A DNA stretch of 64,000 bases from Ophioderma brevispina. Taxonomy: Eukaryota; Echinodermata; Ophiuroidea; Amphilepidida; Ophiodermatidae. The stretch spans positions 1 to 64,000 of the forward strand of contig JAMKCH010019912.1 in the NCBI GenBank assembly GCA_023653785.1. Direction: 5' to 3'. Numbering within the stretch: position 1 is the first letter of the stretch; every line of letters begins with the position of its first letter. The position numbers and the translations under genes are program-made. This document shows positions 11,956 through 23,566 of the stretch, one piece after another. The notes beneath the pieces were generated by a model. That model searched no databases, had not been told where the DNA came from, and worked only from the letters and a program-made list of their open reading frames with translations.

Positions 11956-12377
11956 GTTATATTTCACCAAAACAACTGGAAGAAAGGTGGCGGACGTGTT
12001 CGGTCGAGGAATTTTGTTACAAAAGACTGCGAGCGTGTTATAGATGGCAGCTGATATTTGTGTAGACGAGAGAGGAAGGTTCTCAAAGAAACACTGTGAC
12101 GGAGGAACTCTTTTTCCATCGTGTACACTCACCACATAATTGGAATTGATGGAGCTTCATTATGTTTGCCTCTATGGGAGAAAGGAGACAGTTAGAATAT
12201 TACACCATATTGCCAGAAAAGTACAGTAGCTGCTTTGTAAAATGGAGTCAAAGAAAGGAAAAATATTAAAGATACTGAAATAAACCCCACCCTAGACTCA
12301 CAATCCACACATACTTCAAAATAATTTCCAATTCTACTAATAATAAATTACCTTTCTGGTATTTTCTCCCATGAAGC

Positions 12378-12541
12378 ACATGCAGCTGAGGTGTTAATTC
12401 AACCTAGCACCTGTCAGATCAATATCTTAAACAGTCTATAGAACACAACAAGCATGGTATTTCTGGGATGTGAATTGGAATATGGTTGCTACATACAGCT
12501 GTGGTATTAATCCACCTTGCGCCTGGCAGATCAATACATTT
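12378..12541 (+). repeat. Two-copy tandem duplication (~114-bp spacing)
   Basis: ACATGCAGCTGAGGTGTTAAT-CACC-TAGCACCTGTCAGATCAATA (12,378-12,428) recurs as ACATACAGCTGTGGTATTAAT-CACC-TGCGCCTGGCAGATCAATA (12,492-12,541). The repeat has about 80 percent identity by eye and sits in noncoding context. Confidence 0.75.
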
Positions 12542-12769
12542 TCCATTTCTGTAGAAAAAAACAAAAACAATGGTATGTGGGTTGTTGACCCACATACAAA
12601 ACCAAAAAGATTTGCCAGATGCACAGTGAATGGTGGCACGTGTGTCATGCTTATCAACAAAAAAAAACGATATTATATAAGAAAATACAAGCATTTAAAT
12701 TGGAAGTGAAAGTTGTGTGGTTTTTCCAGGATAGTTTCTGTGGGGCTCCCCTTTAAAATGTAATTTCTG

Positions 12770-13120
12770 TAAATTTTGCCATAAACTATAATCAACAAAA
12801 AATGTGTCTATTTACATGAATATATGACTGTACCTTTATATAAAACCACAAAGGTTACAGTCCGGTCAGACTGGGTGCATGCCATGGGAATCATGTGTTA
12901 AATGCCATTTCTGTCCATTATGCTGAATAAATGTTTGCCGGGTTCTTTCATTATAAAATCATTTTGTTTACCCAGCAAGGGCGCTGATTGGGATAATCAT
13001 GTCAGGTGAGGGCTAATGTTTTATATATAAAATCTTTACAACCATGCCACAAATATCAACATTTGAAAAATCTTGAGGGCCACACGATTTTTAAATGTGC
13101 AGGTCTCTTAATGTAGTGCA
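12770..13120 (+). repeat. Dispersed ~350-bp repeat, copy 1
   Basis: Shares ordered words with 35,470-35,822: AATGTGTCTATT-ACATGAATAT, AAAACCACAAAGGT, GGTGCATGCC, TTATAAAATCATT-TGTTTACCCA, GCTGATT-GG, TCAGGTGAGGGCTAATGT and TATCAA-TTTGAAAAAT, ending near a GTCTCTT word. No open frame is conserved between the copies, so it is a noncoding interspersed repeat. Confidence 0.75.
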
Positions 13121-13984
13121 TCTTGCCTGTGCATACTATGACAATAAATGAAAGAAATCTGCAGAAATGTCTTGTTTAATAGCCTGTGTGGCCCAGGAAT
13201 ATCAGTCCTTGACAGCAGAGCCTGTATGATTTTTCTTTTCAAATTAGCACAATGAAGAGACAAATGAAAAAAAAAAGAATGGACATGGAAGGAGGTGTGA
13301 ACATTTATTCGGTGATTGGGAGGACATCAAGCATGAATGTATGAATAAACAGGATCTTGTAGTAATAAAAAAAGGTGGGGGAAAAGGGCATGTGACATTG
13401 TTATATATACAGGGCTGTTCTTTACCTTTAGAATTGAAAAGAGCAAGTAGGAGAAGAAATATAGTCATGTAATGCAGTGTGAGTACCGTTTGGAAACCAT
13501 TCTGGGTTCTTTAAAAGATTAAATTTGATTCAGAGATGTTGTTGGCAGTGGGCAGATGAGTCTGTTGATCCAGAGGGTGCAAAATTCACAGTCGTCCAAC
13601 CAGAGGGGCAAAATTATAAAGTTGTCTCGGGATTGCTCCAATCAAGGTCTTAACTTAACGAAAATGCATGTAGCACACAAAAATTGCGAATGTACTTTAA
13701 TTTTGGGCAAATTTAGGCTGGAAATTGGTCGAGGGAGGGATGAAAATGCATATTTGGTCACCCCCCTCCCGGGCGGTATGCCACTGGTTGTGGGACGGAT
13801 GCCCTCAGTTTTTGACAATGGCAGAATTGTGCATGTACACATAGCATATACCTCCAAATTAAGAAATACCCAAAAACAAATAAGCCAACTATTATGGGGG
13901 TATGAAGCTAGAGAGATATTTGTAATACATTAACAAAGTGGTCTATAGGAAACTAAAAAAATACTCATAAAATTAAGATAAAGG
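13121..13984. other. No gene supported; one 125-codon frame without homology
   Basis: The longest frame (13,556-13,933, plus) begins in MSLLIQRVQNSQSSNQRG and is rich in basic and polar residues. It has no signal peptide, membrane segment or domain I recognise, and no flanking splice signals that would make it a convincing exon. It could be chance or an old repeat. I give it little weight. Confidence 0.35.
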
Positions 13985-15783
13985 TAGTGATGGCCGATTC
14001 AACCCAAGATCGGCAACTGCCGATCTCCGATCAGAAAATTGACAAATCGGGCCGATCCAATTCAGATTCAATAGATTCATTTCAAAGCCAGGGCAAATTT
14101 GTCCTACTTGGGGTATTCACATGTGTTCATGGTCTAAGCTTTAGTTTTTCAGACCATTTAATAATGTACTCTGACGACTTTTCATAAGAATTCCATGTCA
14201 ATGCAAGCCCAAATAAAAATACAATAATACCCAGCAAGTCTATCTTTAACTCTCCCAGTGCATCCGATGTTGGCGCAAGTTGAATGACAATTAACCTATT
14301 TGATGTTGTACCAGTGTCGCATTGAAAAAAACCCAGCTCTATGGGGAGCTATTAACAAAAACAAAATAGAATAAGCTGCTAGATTGTTGCGGTGTACCGA
14401 TGCATCGGAAACTCTCAGTGTTTTCAACACTGCCACTGGCAGTGGTTCAATTTTTCAAACACCGATGTTGGTATGATTATGTACTGCCAAAAACAGCACT
14501 GGTTTTTTTAAAGAATATTGCAAGTTTTCTGTTCGAAATAAACACCTAGATTTAATATTTTCACCTGCAAATTGCCCCAGTTGTATATTTCTTTTAACTG
14601 TTTAATATTCTAAATTGTACTTAACCAAATAAATGTGTGGAAAGATCGGTTTTGCGCCTACTTTCCCAATAGACAACTTTTTCAAGTAGACATTTTATTA
14701 AATTAATCCAGTGCATTTGAGAGAGTACATCATAGTTAACCCTATCATCGCCCATCCTGATGCAATTCTGGTGCTAGTGTATCAAATCAATTAACCCCCC
14801 CCACCATGTAGCTATGGTGTTATCAAGCATGGCACGTGGCTGAGAGGTCCTACTCGGTTGGTCATTGGTCGTCAGTGAGGTTGTTACAGCTAAGTCGTGG
14901 GAATTTTGTGATAAGGTTTATGTTTGAATGTTACATTGTGGATTGAAGCTATGTGTTTACTGTAAAATAATGTTTGGAGAGTTAAATATTATCAATTGAG
15001 GAAAAACAGAATTTTTAATGAAGAAAATTAAGGAGCCAGCATTTTACATACTATGAATTACGTATATGTGATGTGACAAGCAAATGAGTCGGAGGAAGGA
15101 GATATAGCCAAAACAAAGGAGAAAATTGGTCCTTTGTCCTAATTGCAATGTTTGGCCCACCCTTCAACTGATTATGTCTTTGGAATTAATTGGTCAATTT
15201 CATGGGGGGTTTCAGCAAATGACTTCGTAAATGGTGCAGACCTTTACATGGAAAAGTAAAAAAAGAATCTGACCGACTTTAGAGCATTTTGATTGTGATT
15301 ACATCACATATGATGAAACACCATTGGAGTCTTCTTTTCAGAGAGTCAGTACACCTATGGGATCATACCAATGGCTGTAATGACTACATGTACGCATGCT
15401 CATTTCCACGGTACATGTTGATGGAATTTTCCATGTATTTTGGAGGGTCTTAACCCGCAGGAAAACCTCCCGTTTCGGAAGTACTGCGTAAAATATGCAA
15501 AAAATAATAGAGAAATGATTATCCCGTGTACAACAACAGTATTCTTGCGGTAAAGATGGCAGTGCGTTTATAATGGCATAATGTAGTCGTCACATAGAAA
15601 AATATAAATGGTATAAGCTTTAAAAAATCTGTTGTATTTTAGTAAACTTTGGGTTTTTATTTCAGTTTAGGAGATCGGTGAGGTAGATCGGTAGCTGATG
15701 GACTTTTTCCGATCCCGATTCAAAAACAATGCGGCCAAAATCGGGCAGATTTACGATCTGCCGATCAAGATCGGCCATCACTA
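13985..15783. mobile_element. Non-autonomous hAT-like element, ~1.8 kb
   Basis: The left terminus TAGTGATGGCCGAT and the right terminus ATCGGCCATCACTA are perfect inverted repeats (14 bp). They are flanked by GATAAAGG on the left (13,977-13,984) and GATGAAGA on the right (15,784-15,791), an imperfect 8-bp target duplication (6 of 8). Repeated ATCGGC/GATCGG words crowd both subterminal regions (about 14,008-14,060 and 15,668-15,775), as expected for hAT transposase binding sites. The interior holds no transposase frame, so mobilisation would depend on an autonomous relative. The superfamily call rests on 8-bp duplication, TAG-type ends and subterminal repeats. Confidence 0.75.
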
Positions 15784-16986
15784 GATGAAGATTAGACTGA
15801 AATGGAAGTGGAAAAAAAAAGGTTCAGCATAAGTTTATTTTGCAGTTCTCTGTAAAAGTAGGGCAAAACAGCAGAGGTTATAATCACCACTTGATCTCTG
15901 CAGTGAGTGTCCCTTTAGGTGCCAGCTGGATTTTTGAAAAATATCAAGCAAAATGTGGGGGAAAAGGAAAAAGAAAAATGATCAAACATAACATTTGTTC
16001 CATGGGATCGTGGTCAAGTGCAATATGACAGATTTAATGATCCACACATATATCCCTATATAACAAAATAGTTTTAATCATTTTTTCACACAAAATAACA
16101 ATTGAGTGAATAAAATTGGGTTATTTTAAACATCTTTTATTGTCTGTGTGTGAGATAGCCACTTTAGGCCATTCAGGCATGTGTGAGCATGAATTATTTT
16201 AAACTATAGCCTTTGGAACTGAAGTCTTGAGGTTATGATAAATGAAAAGACTAAATATGATCACAAAATCTAGGGTTATAAGATATAGGGTTTGTGGTTA
16301 GGATTTATTTTATGAGCTTATATATGAAGACAAGACCAGTCCTTGGGTGGTCCTGCGCAGTGGCGGCACCATGGCCAAAAGAAAAATGACGGATTTATGT
16401 CAAAAATCAGCGATTTTGGGCCAAATATCACCAAATTTGGGGAAAAAAAAAAAAAAAAAAAAAAAACATTGGTCCTGCATCCCAATGAAAGCCAGTAACA
16501 GTTTGTCCATGTCATTGAAGGAACATTTGCACAAACCTGATTTGAATCTAAAGGCAATACGGTAGAAAATAGACAAGTCTTTTGACAAAAACAGTTTAGC
16601 GCAGGGTATCAAGTGAAATTGGATCAGAATAGGGGGCGTCTTTTTGACAGACAGTCGGGTGTTAAGTTTTAACATTGCAGTAGCAGCCCTGAAAGTTCAC
16701 ACTTTAAAATTCTCTTTGGGTGTGAAACTAATGCCAGGGAAGTAATGATTAAGTACTTTCCCACTAATGTGTTTGAGTAGTCTGAGAGAGGGCCGAGAGA
16801 AAAAGCATGTTTTAATGTTTTATTGCATTACATACAGATTTCAAAGTATAGTATTGACAGAGGCAGACATGGTTGGGATTTTTTATGTGGAAATGCTTCC
16901 AACAATGTCTTGGTTCGGTGTCTAGTTTTGAATTCAATGTAGAGACCAATTTTTAGATGTATTAATACAACTCTCAATGCAACTCA
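15784..16986. other. No gene recognised
   Basis: AT-rich DNA with a ~25-base A-run near 16,442-16,466. Frames on both strands through that run (16,318-16,675) encode poly-Lys or poly-Phe and are artefacts of the homopolymer. Confidence 0.45.
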
Positions 16987-17178
16987 CAATATTCTGAAGG
17001 TGTGTCATTAACAGGTGAGAAAATTCCTCGTGGGTGGGCTGGAATGGCCCATCCATGAAGAACTTTCTCACCTGTTATTTTTCTTGAATGTTGAAAGGAA
17101 AAAAAGTTCACTCGGTAGGAGACCTCTGGTTTAAACCGGGTCTAAAGTAGACTCCCTTTCGGAAAAATACCAGCCAAT
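16987..17178 (+). mobile_element. Foldback MITE (CCTGGGTTTAAACC family), left arm deleted
   Basis: ATTCTGAAGG begins the element. It jumps straight to the central palindrome TAACAGGTGAGAAAATTCCT ... CTTTCTCACCTGTTA (17,008-17,076) and then has a complete right arm, CTGGTTTAAACCGGGTCTAA ... CTCCCTTTC ... ATACCAGCCAATG. Compared with the full copy at 21,319-21,582, about 75 bp of left arm are missing. Confidence 0.75.
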
Positions 17179-19282
17179 GAGTATACATCAGTGCAAGTGA
17201 CGACATGATCAAGTTGTGTCTATAGGATGAGGTGGTGGGAGGTTGCTGAGACCTCGCAGCACACGGTAGTTATTGACCACCAACCATGCTCCAGGAGCAG
17301 GTCTCCCTCTAGCATAATTCATAATGCATTATAATGCATCTGGCATAGGCTTTTATTGTTGTTTCTTTTACATAGACTGCTTGCATCATAAAGCATGATA
17401 GCCATACCACAGTTAAAATGGCAGCGATGTGTCAAGTTTGACTGGGTGACCATTCAACTTTTAATCTAGCAATTTTTCCTCAATCTCCAAGTGATGCTGG
17501 AATAAACAAGCTGGGCTCTGCAAAATAGAGGGGGTGACGCCGGGCAAATCCTAATCGACACTGCACTGGTTGAAAGACGACTTAAATCTTACACGGAGTG
17601 GTGTGATTGAAATGGACGAGAAGCTAGCCGATGCTCTGCATCAGGGGGTAGGAACCATGCCAACCAACGGCAACAGCGAATTCAAAACAGGCATCAACTT
17701 CTGGTGCTAGTCTTGTTGAAAGACTTAAGGTAGGGAGGGCGCTCTTACGCAGACGAAGGTTAATTACAGGACTTGAGATAGACTAGGCCTGGACACAAAA
17801 TAATTAAATCTTAAATGAACGTTATTGGAAATTACACTGTTTGGCCCACCGCTAGCAGAGTTAATCACCACTAACCTCGAGGATTTTGACGTTAATAATT
17901 TTCCTTAAATTATCATGTAGTACTAAGAGCTTCGAACGAAGTTTAAGATTGATTTGGTAATGTCATGAGACAGAGGGACGGCCATATTAAATGCACCGTA
18001 CGTAACAGGTCCCCAAATCCGTTTGGCATCCCAATGCCCGAAATAAAGCAGGTAGGTCCTACCCCACCACCTGAGATGCATCTAGGGGGTTGTTCGCTCG
18101 AAGATCATAAATAACATCGGGTATTTATGGGCAAGTCAATGTTTGTAATCAGGAAGCAACATCAAAAATGAGATTGGCTCAGATGTATACACCTCAAAAT
18201 CGGGCATATTACCGCTCAACGAGTTGCCATCGGCAGTATTCATAATTTAGCACTTAGACTGCGAGTAGGAGCAGTTTGAGTTAACAAGTTCGCTAAGTTT
18301 TTTTAACAAAGAGTTGTCAACCAAATTGAAAATTCTGCCTTTTCACGATCAGATGATCATTTTTTTACAAATCGGCCCAAAAAGTACATCCAACTGAGTC
18401 TTAAATGAATAGTCTTTGGGACCGTGGTTCTATAAATAGCAGTCATTGCAGGACCACTGATAAACAGCTGGGCCTCATCAACCAGTGTCTGAAACTGTGA
18501 GAAGATAGCATGTTCTGAGCGTTAAAGTATTTTCACACAATCTCGGTGTTTAGATTGACAAGCTAAATGCAGGACAGGTGAAATATCGTCATGAAATCAA
18601 TATGTGATGTTCGATGTGGCCTGTTTGTGCAAAATCATCTTGATAATTAAACCCCGGCTGGATCTAAGTCGCCTATTTCACTAACTGCAAGGTAAACAGT
18701 AAGGAGGGGTTAAGAAATGCAAGTGGATATCTTACAAGATTAAGGTACGGGGTAAAAATCACTAGTAAAATCTCTACGAGGTGAAGTACCTTCCAAGGAC
18801 ATTTGATTACTCTCGGAGCTTGTCCTGTAATTTGCGCACACCTTGTTGAAAAGGAAGTCTTAAGAGGTATAAACAATTGATTGTTATCGGCTTAAGTGTC
18901 AATTTGTGAGATGAACATGGGCCCACATGGGGTGAAGATTCCTACATGGTCAATGGCTCGGTCAATGGATTTGCTTGTAATCAGTGCATACTTGTCTTGT
19001 GAATGAGTTTTAAAGGTTTAACAATTGTCCTCGCTGACAAGTGAAAATGTGAACCATGAAACACCGTCACATACAGTTCTGATTTTCAGAAGGACAGTGG
19101 AAGTTTTAGAAAAGAAGAAAAAAGAAAAAATCTGTCTACTAGTGACTGGACCTTAAGGAAAAATCACCCTACTAACGTTGGGGGATTTAATGCAACTCTG
19201 GATAAAGGAATACATCAACATGAAATAAAAATGTTGCAGAAGGCACTGGGGATATATTTTGCTGCTTTTGGTTTAGTATTAC
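17179..19282. other. Low-repeat stretch; no confident gene
   Basis: The least repetitive 2 kb of the first third of the window. It contains one small open frame worth noting (listed separately at 17,612). I found no long frame, no paired repeat and no RNA gene. If a host promoter or 5' exon exists in the window, this stretch is a candidate, but the sequence alone does not show it. Confidence 0.35.
17612..17710 (+). CDS. Tentative 32-codon open frame, possible 5' exon
   Basis: An ATG at 17,612 opens MDEKLADALHQGVGTMPTNG and runs to a TAG at 17,708. The composition is unlike the AT-rich surroundings, with CpG-containing codons and no homopolymer. GGG-GTAGGA (~17,644) and AAG-GTAGGG (~17,728) resemble splice donors. 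No domain is recognisable and there is no Kozak or promoter evidence beyond GAAATGG. It may be chance. Confidence 0.15.
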   Translation: MDEKLADALHQGVGTMPTNGNSEFKTGINFWC

Positions 19283-19628
19283 TTAAAGGTGCATTTCGTG
19301 ATTCCAGCACCTTCTGTTTTATTCATTGTTCTCTAGATATCCTTGAGAAAAGCCTATTCACAACTTTTTAGCTGATCCCGACTTTGCGGTTTTGTGTTAT
19401 GTGCAAATGCTCGTTTCCCATGGTCCCATAGGCCACTGTGCTATAATTTATGTCCGTTTACGGACAGAAAATACAAAATTGCGAATTACTTACAGACACA
19501 GCCGAATTTGCACGTAAGATTTGGCACACATGGATTACTAATGTTGACGGTTCAGATGATATGAAAAACTCAATTTCTTTGAGGTAAGTCGTGGCGACGA
19601 TGCTGTGGATCACGAAATGCCCCTTTAA
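19283..19628 (+). mobile_element. TTAA-flanked MITE, CATTTCGTGAT family (reference copy)
   Basis: The left end TTAAAGGTGCATTTCGTGAT mirrors the right end ATCACGAAATGCCCCTTTAA. Both extremities are TTAA. The 346-bp body contains GTCCGTTTACGGAC, CACGTAAGATT and GGTAAGTCGTGG, words also seen in the copies at 11,620 and 42,140. It has no open frame. The intact ends define the family and allow the interrupted copy at 42.1-44.9 kb to be recognised. Confidence 0.85.
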
Positions 19629-20489
19629 CCTCAACTTCCAAGACCCCCTGAAAATCTACTGGTGTCTCCTGTAATATTCAAAATTGTTCTTTTGTAAAAG
19701 AGTTTTGGCTTTTGAAGTTGGTGAACATATCACACGGCTGTTTGAAAGCCTCATTTATTATGACAAAACCAGAATAAAACAAAAAATGGCAATGCAGTTT
19801 TGACTGATGTGGATTATTTAGTCCAATAACTACATCCTGCAAATTTCATGAAATTTCATTGTGGGCAAATGCGATTTTCTTTAAAAAAAAGCTTTACTAT
19901 TTGTCTTTCTTTGGAGAATGGGCATATTGAGGGCACTATAACATAGAAATCATAGCATTTTAGGCCTATATGGAAAGATTCCTGCAATGGTAATACATAG
20001 TAATATGAGATGAAGATTTTGGGCCAATTTCAGAATTGAAAAAGTTTTGAACAATATTTGATAACAAACTTAGAATTTGAAAAATATTCCTTGTTCATGC
20101 CCCATTTGGCCTCAAGGCAATCTTGCCACCATCTGCAGCGGTGATGCTCATTGATTTCCATATTCACACTTGATTATCCAAGTGATGGAACAGTCAGTTG
20201 GAGCATGAATCATGTTTAATGCTGTACATACTTCACACATGATCATATCTTGAGTCTTATTGGTGAATTGCTGTCTCAAAACTTAGCATGTTGTAACTGC
20301 ATTTTGTAACTCATATAATAACAACAAACTAATAACAAAGGAAACATTTAATATTTGGAAATTTTTGGGTGGAAAAATTTCCATCATAATCTTATATAAC
20401 CATCCTATGGGTTCTGCAGATTACTATTATCAATCAGAGTTCAAATTTTTTAATCGTTTTCCTTAAAATTTGCATCATCATCATCAGCG
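19629..20489. other. No gene recognised
   Basis: AT-rich, no obvious repeat partner in the window and no coding frame with a domain. Confidence 0.45.
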
Positions 20490-20540
20490 TGAAAAATGCA
20501 TTCCAATGAGTCCAAACAAGCCTAAAGGGCCATGAGAATG
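20490..20540 (+). mobile_element. Fragment of CACTGACCTAAGACTAGG foldback MITE
   Basis: GAAAAATGCATTCCAATGAG followed by TCCAAACAAGCCTA matches the right arm of the foldback at 35,896-36,113. A second fragment of the same arm lies at about 20,870-20,917 (AAAAATGCATTCGTATG, AAACAAGCCTAGTCTTA). These are truncated relics, possibly the two ends of one broken copy. Confidence 0.55.
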
Positions 20541-20614
20541 CCAAAACAATTTGAAACGTTCCCTACTTGAGGGCCAAATACACTTGAAATCTTATGTTTA
20601 CCTTTATATTTTTG

Positions 20615-20689
20615 AGCAAGTCGAGGGCCAAAAATCAATGGTTGGCGGGCCAGATTTGGCCCCCGGGCTGCCTATTGAGAACCCCTGCA
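20615..20689 (-). mobile_element. hAT-type terminal fragment (CAGGGGTTCTCAA end)
   Basis: Read on the minus strand from 20,689, the sequence begins CAGGGGTTCTCAATAGGC and continues with GGCCAAATCTGGCCCGCCA. That is the familiar form of hAT-superfamily ends seen across animals. No matching opposite end was found within 1 kb, so this is a solitary terminus or relic. Confidence 0.6.
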
Positions 20690-21184
20690 ATAGGCAAACC
20701 AAATATGGTGGTGCCCAAAACAAAATCAAATCAAACTTTGATAACTATGATAATGAAGTGTGTATACTCATTATACTTTTGGGCGCCTTGAATCTGGTTA
20801 AATGCTGTTTAAGGAAAATCTGCCTATCTATGTTATATTTAGATCATGGTCTTAGATCATTGGCTTTGAAAAATGCATTCGTATGTATCGAAACAAGCCT
20901 AGTCTTAATGAGTGGTTTTGCAGTGGCTGTACTATAGACATGAGACTTCTTGCATATTCTCATAGGGGTGGATTGTTGGTGGTTTTATCTATGGCTTTGG
21001 TGAGACTAGGTTGTTGCCATTACAAAACATATAGTGATCATGGTGCAAAGCTACTGCACAGAATCTGCTCACTGGATACTGATGAATTCAGTTATTACAT
21101 TTTGCATGGTTTTTCAATGATAAAGACTAATGCCATAGTTGGCTGAGATGTCAAAGAATTCATAATCCATTTTGCGCTAATCTC
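20690..21184. other. No gene recognised
   Basis: Short frames at 20,551-20,937 and 20,883-21,146 cross the repeat fragments above and show no conserved domain. Confidence 0.4.
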
Positions 21185-21318
21185 TTTTAAAGGTTGGATG
21201 AGCAAATATAAACTTAGTTGCGTTATGTGTGTATTGATATAAGAATGCATTTCTTCTCCAATGCTGTGATAAGGAATAATATTTTGAAGTGTCAAAGGTA
21301 TGTTGTGTTCAAATAACA

Positions 21319-21582
21319 ATGGCGGGTATTCTGACAGGGAGACTAACTTTAGACCTGGGTTTAAACCAGGGTTAGTCCTACAAGAGGGGAACTTTTTTCC
21401 TTTCAAGATACTGCGAAAGTTAAATGTAACGGGTGAGAAAATTCATCATGGATGGGCTGTCCCAGCCCATCCATGAGGAATTTTCTCACCCATTACAGCA
21501 CATTTTTAGAGTATGTTGTAAGGACTAACCCTGGTTTAAACCCAGGTCTAAAGTTAGTCTCCCTTTCAGAATACCAGCCAAT
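21319..21582. mobile_element. Foldback MITE, CCTGGGTTTAAACC family (full copy)
   Basis: The ~260-bp element is nearly one palindrome. The left arm GGTATTCTGACAGGGAGACT, TTTAGACCTGGGTTTAAACC and AGGGTTAGTCC is repeated inverted at the right as GGACTAACCCTGGTTTAAAC ... TCAGAATACC. The centre AACGGGTGAGAAAATTCATC / GAATTTTCTCACCCATTAC flanks CATGGATGGGCTG. It is noncoding. Six copies or relics exist in the window (3,843; 16,987; 21,319; 25,105; 41,739; 45,259). Confidence 0.9.
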
Positions 21583-22136
21583 GTTTAATTAAATAAATTG
21601 CTGATGTGTTCATCCTCATACTTCAATTGAAACACCTAACCGAATCTTGGTATGAGTACCATGAACTTTTATACCTGTGACCATAAGATAAATCCTCTTA
21701 CCTATTTCCGCGTACAGATATTTTTGCGATTTTAACAGTTTTGCCAAATCCGCGAGAATTTAATTTCACAGTATTGACATCTATGCAATACAAATCTATT
21801 GGAAAAATTATTTTTCGGCAGTTTTTTATTTTTGCGTTTTATGTTCACTCACTCACATAAATTCGCGAAATACAAACCTCGCGGAAAAGTTCTACTTATA
21901 CAGTGATATCCAGCACTACTCTCCTTGGTGGTCAAGTTGATTTCCTCTGAGCGCTCCTGAAACTTTCCAATATACATATTTAATAAAACACACACTATAT
22001 ATGGATTTCAAAGAACAAACGAAGAAGTCGGCGATGGTTTGTTATTCATTCTTCAACACTGCTACTTCTCGGCAGGCAGTTAAGTGGGGAGGGAAAAATT
22101 ATTACATGGATTTGATTGATTGAACTTGCTATATGC
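21583..22136. other. Host flank with CGCG-containing foldback-like segment
   Basis: About 21,715-21,900 contains CCGCGAGAATTTAATTTC and, inverted, ATTCGCGAAA...CCTCGCGGAA, with near-palindromic arms around a T/A-rich centre. This is probably another small MITE. The same block recurs in the second unit at about 25,497-25,683. No gene. Confidence 0.5.
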
Positions 22137-22285
22137 AATCACCACATCCCCTAGTACGTTCCCATTCAAGCCGACTTAATGCCTTTTAATTTTCTTGCTC
22201 CAATTTAGCAATAATCCTACGATACCCACTGTAAAATTTGGCAAACCCTGAGTGCGCACACGTCAGGGGCCAATATCTAGCAACA
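22137..22285 (+). repeat. DIRS-like left inverted terminal repeat (unit 1)
   Basis: GACTTAATGCCTTTTAATTT, CAATTTAGCAATAATCCTAC, GATACCCACTGTAAAATTTG and GAGTGCGCACACGTC are found in reverse complement at 31,011-31,177. Inverted rather than direct terminal repeats are the hallmark of DIRS-group elements among retrotransposons. Confidence 0.85.
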
Positions 22286-22894
22286 ATGAAAGTTCATTTT
22301 GCCTACGTTCATAGCAAGTTGTGTGCTATTTATGTGCATTGAGAAGTTTGCAACTTTCAGCGGATTTATAGCTTTTTACCACCTATCTACCATAAATACG
22401 TGTGTTCTTACGCATTTTTTGACAATTTGGTTTCGGTTTGCTGGTGCTTAAGCCCCATCCAATGTGTTGCAAAAAAACTGCCGTCCGTTTAGGTCGTCAG
22501 TGGTGTGTGTACTTCGGCAAAATGATGGCGGCTAGTTCAATGTTATACAAGGGTACCTCGGGCTGACCCCTTGAGCTAATTCCCAAATTCATTAGCGCGT
22601 GATTTGGGAGCTTAGTGTGCTAGATGGTTCCGCGTATTTTATCTAGCTTTTTTCATCGGCCTACTGTGCTGTTTTAGCGGTCATTCTTTCACCCGAGATT
22701 ATACCGGTAACGTACCGGTACGGACGCCATTAAAGGTATAGTCGGCCATATGGGCCGAAAGGTCATACCTCGGGTTCTGCATCGGAGATCATGGTTCGCC
22801 ATCTGCTTCTGTTGCACGGGGCGGGTGTGTTTGAGCCACCACGTCTGCCCTGTGGACTAGGGTCTGCGGTCAAGTTTAATTGTCTTACCGTCAC

Positions 22895-23380
22895 CGGGGG
22901 CCCCATTACCGTTATTACGGCCGGGCCTTACCGTTATGGGGAATACTTAGATGGTGCTTTTTTTCAGACGGCCATTTTGGATATTTACCGTGGAAATTTA
23001 CCGAGTAGACTCATTTGGTTCCGAAATAAACATGGGCGGTGCGATACGGCAAGTTTAGTTCATATTTTCAACCATGACCCGAAACCGGAGTACGTGCTTT
23101 TTCTATGGAGTTAGGAATCAAACCGCGTTTTCTTCGTGTTTTCCCCGTTTTGCGGGGCTCCTCACTACCGTTGTCACGCCGGAAGGCCTTACTTATGGGG
23201 GATTTTGGCCGAGCCCACTTTTTCGGCGGCCATTTGAATTTTTGCGCCGATATTTTAACCCTTACCCTTATTTGGTTTTGAAACATCGGCGGGTCGATAT
23301 AAAATTCATCCCATCATCCCATATTTCAACATACCCGAAACCGGAAGAAGTACGTGTTTCTATGGGAGTTAGGCTCCAGC
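22895..23380 (+). repeat. Leader tandem repeat of the DIRS-like element (~260-bp period, unit 1)
   Basis: CATTACCGTTATTACGGCCG...GGCGGTGCGATA...CCCGAAACCGGAGTACGTG...CTATGGAGTTAG starts near 22,903. It recurs from about 23,165 as CACTACCGTTGTCACGCCGG...GGCGGGTCGATA...CCCGAAACCGGAAGAAGTACG...TATGGGAGTTAG. GC content rises sharply relative to the host flank. Open frames crossing it (22,791-23,114; 23,074-23,472) are inconsistent between units and I do not call them genes. Confidence 0.75.
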
Positions 23381-23544
23381 GGGGGGTGATTTTTCGCATT
23401 GTTGAGTGGGATTATCGGTTCAACCTCGGTGGTTTGGGGGCTAGGATGGAACTCAATTGTATGCTAGGCTAGTGTTACTTAGAGAGATTCTCCTCCCTGG
23501 TATGGTTCCTTAAATCCTAACCGACTTGAGTTCTCCTATCCTTT

Positions 23545-23566
23545 GTTTTTTCCCAGATAAGACATG
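23545..23566 (+). promoter_or_regulatory. Splice-acceptor-like tract just before the first ATG (unit 1)
   Basis: A pyrimidine tract ending TTTTTTCCCAG (CAG at 23,554-23,556) lies eight bases before ATGGATGCGGAC. The second unit keeps it as TGTCTTTCCCCAG before ATGGAT (27,330-27,342). Conservation of tract, CAG and ATG suggests a possible 3' splice site that would join a leader exon to the gag-like frame. No donor could be fixed. Confidence 0.3.

Noticed and set aside
11717..12043. 108-codon frame
   Set aside because: Lies almost wholly inside the TTAA-flanked MITE at 11,620-11,955, whose other copies do not keep the frame.
13556..13933. 125-codon frame as a host gene
   Set aside because: No domain, no splice context, and composition not clearly different from neighbouring noncoding DNA.
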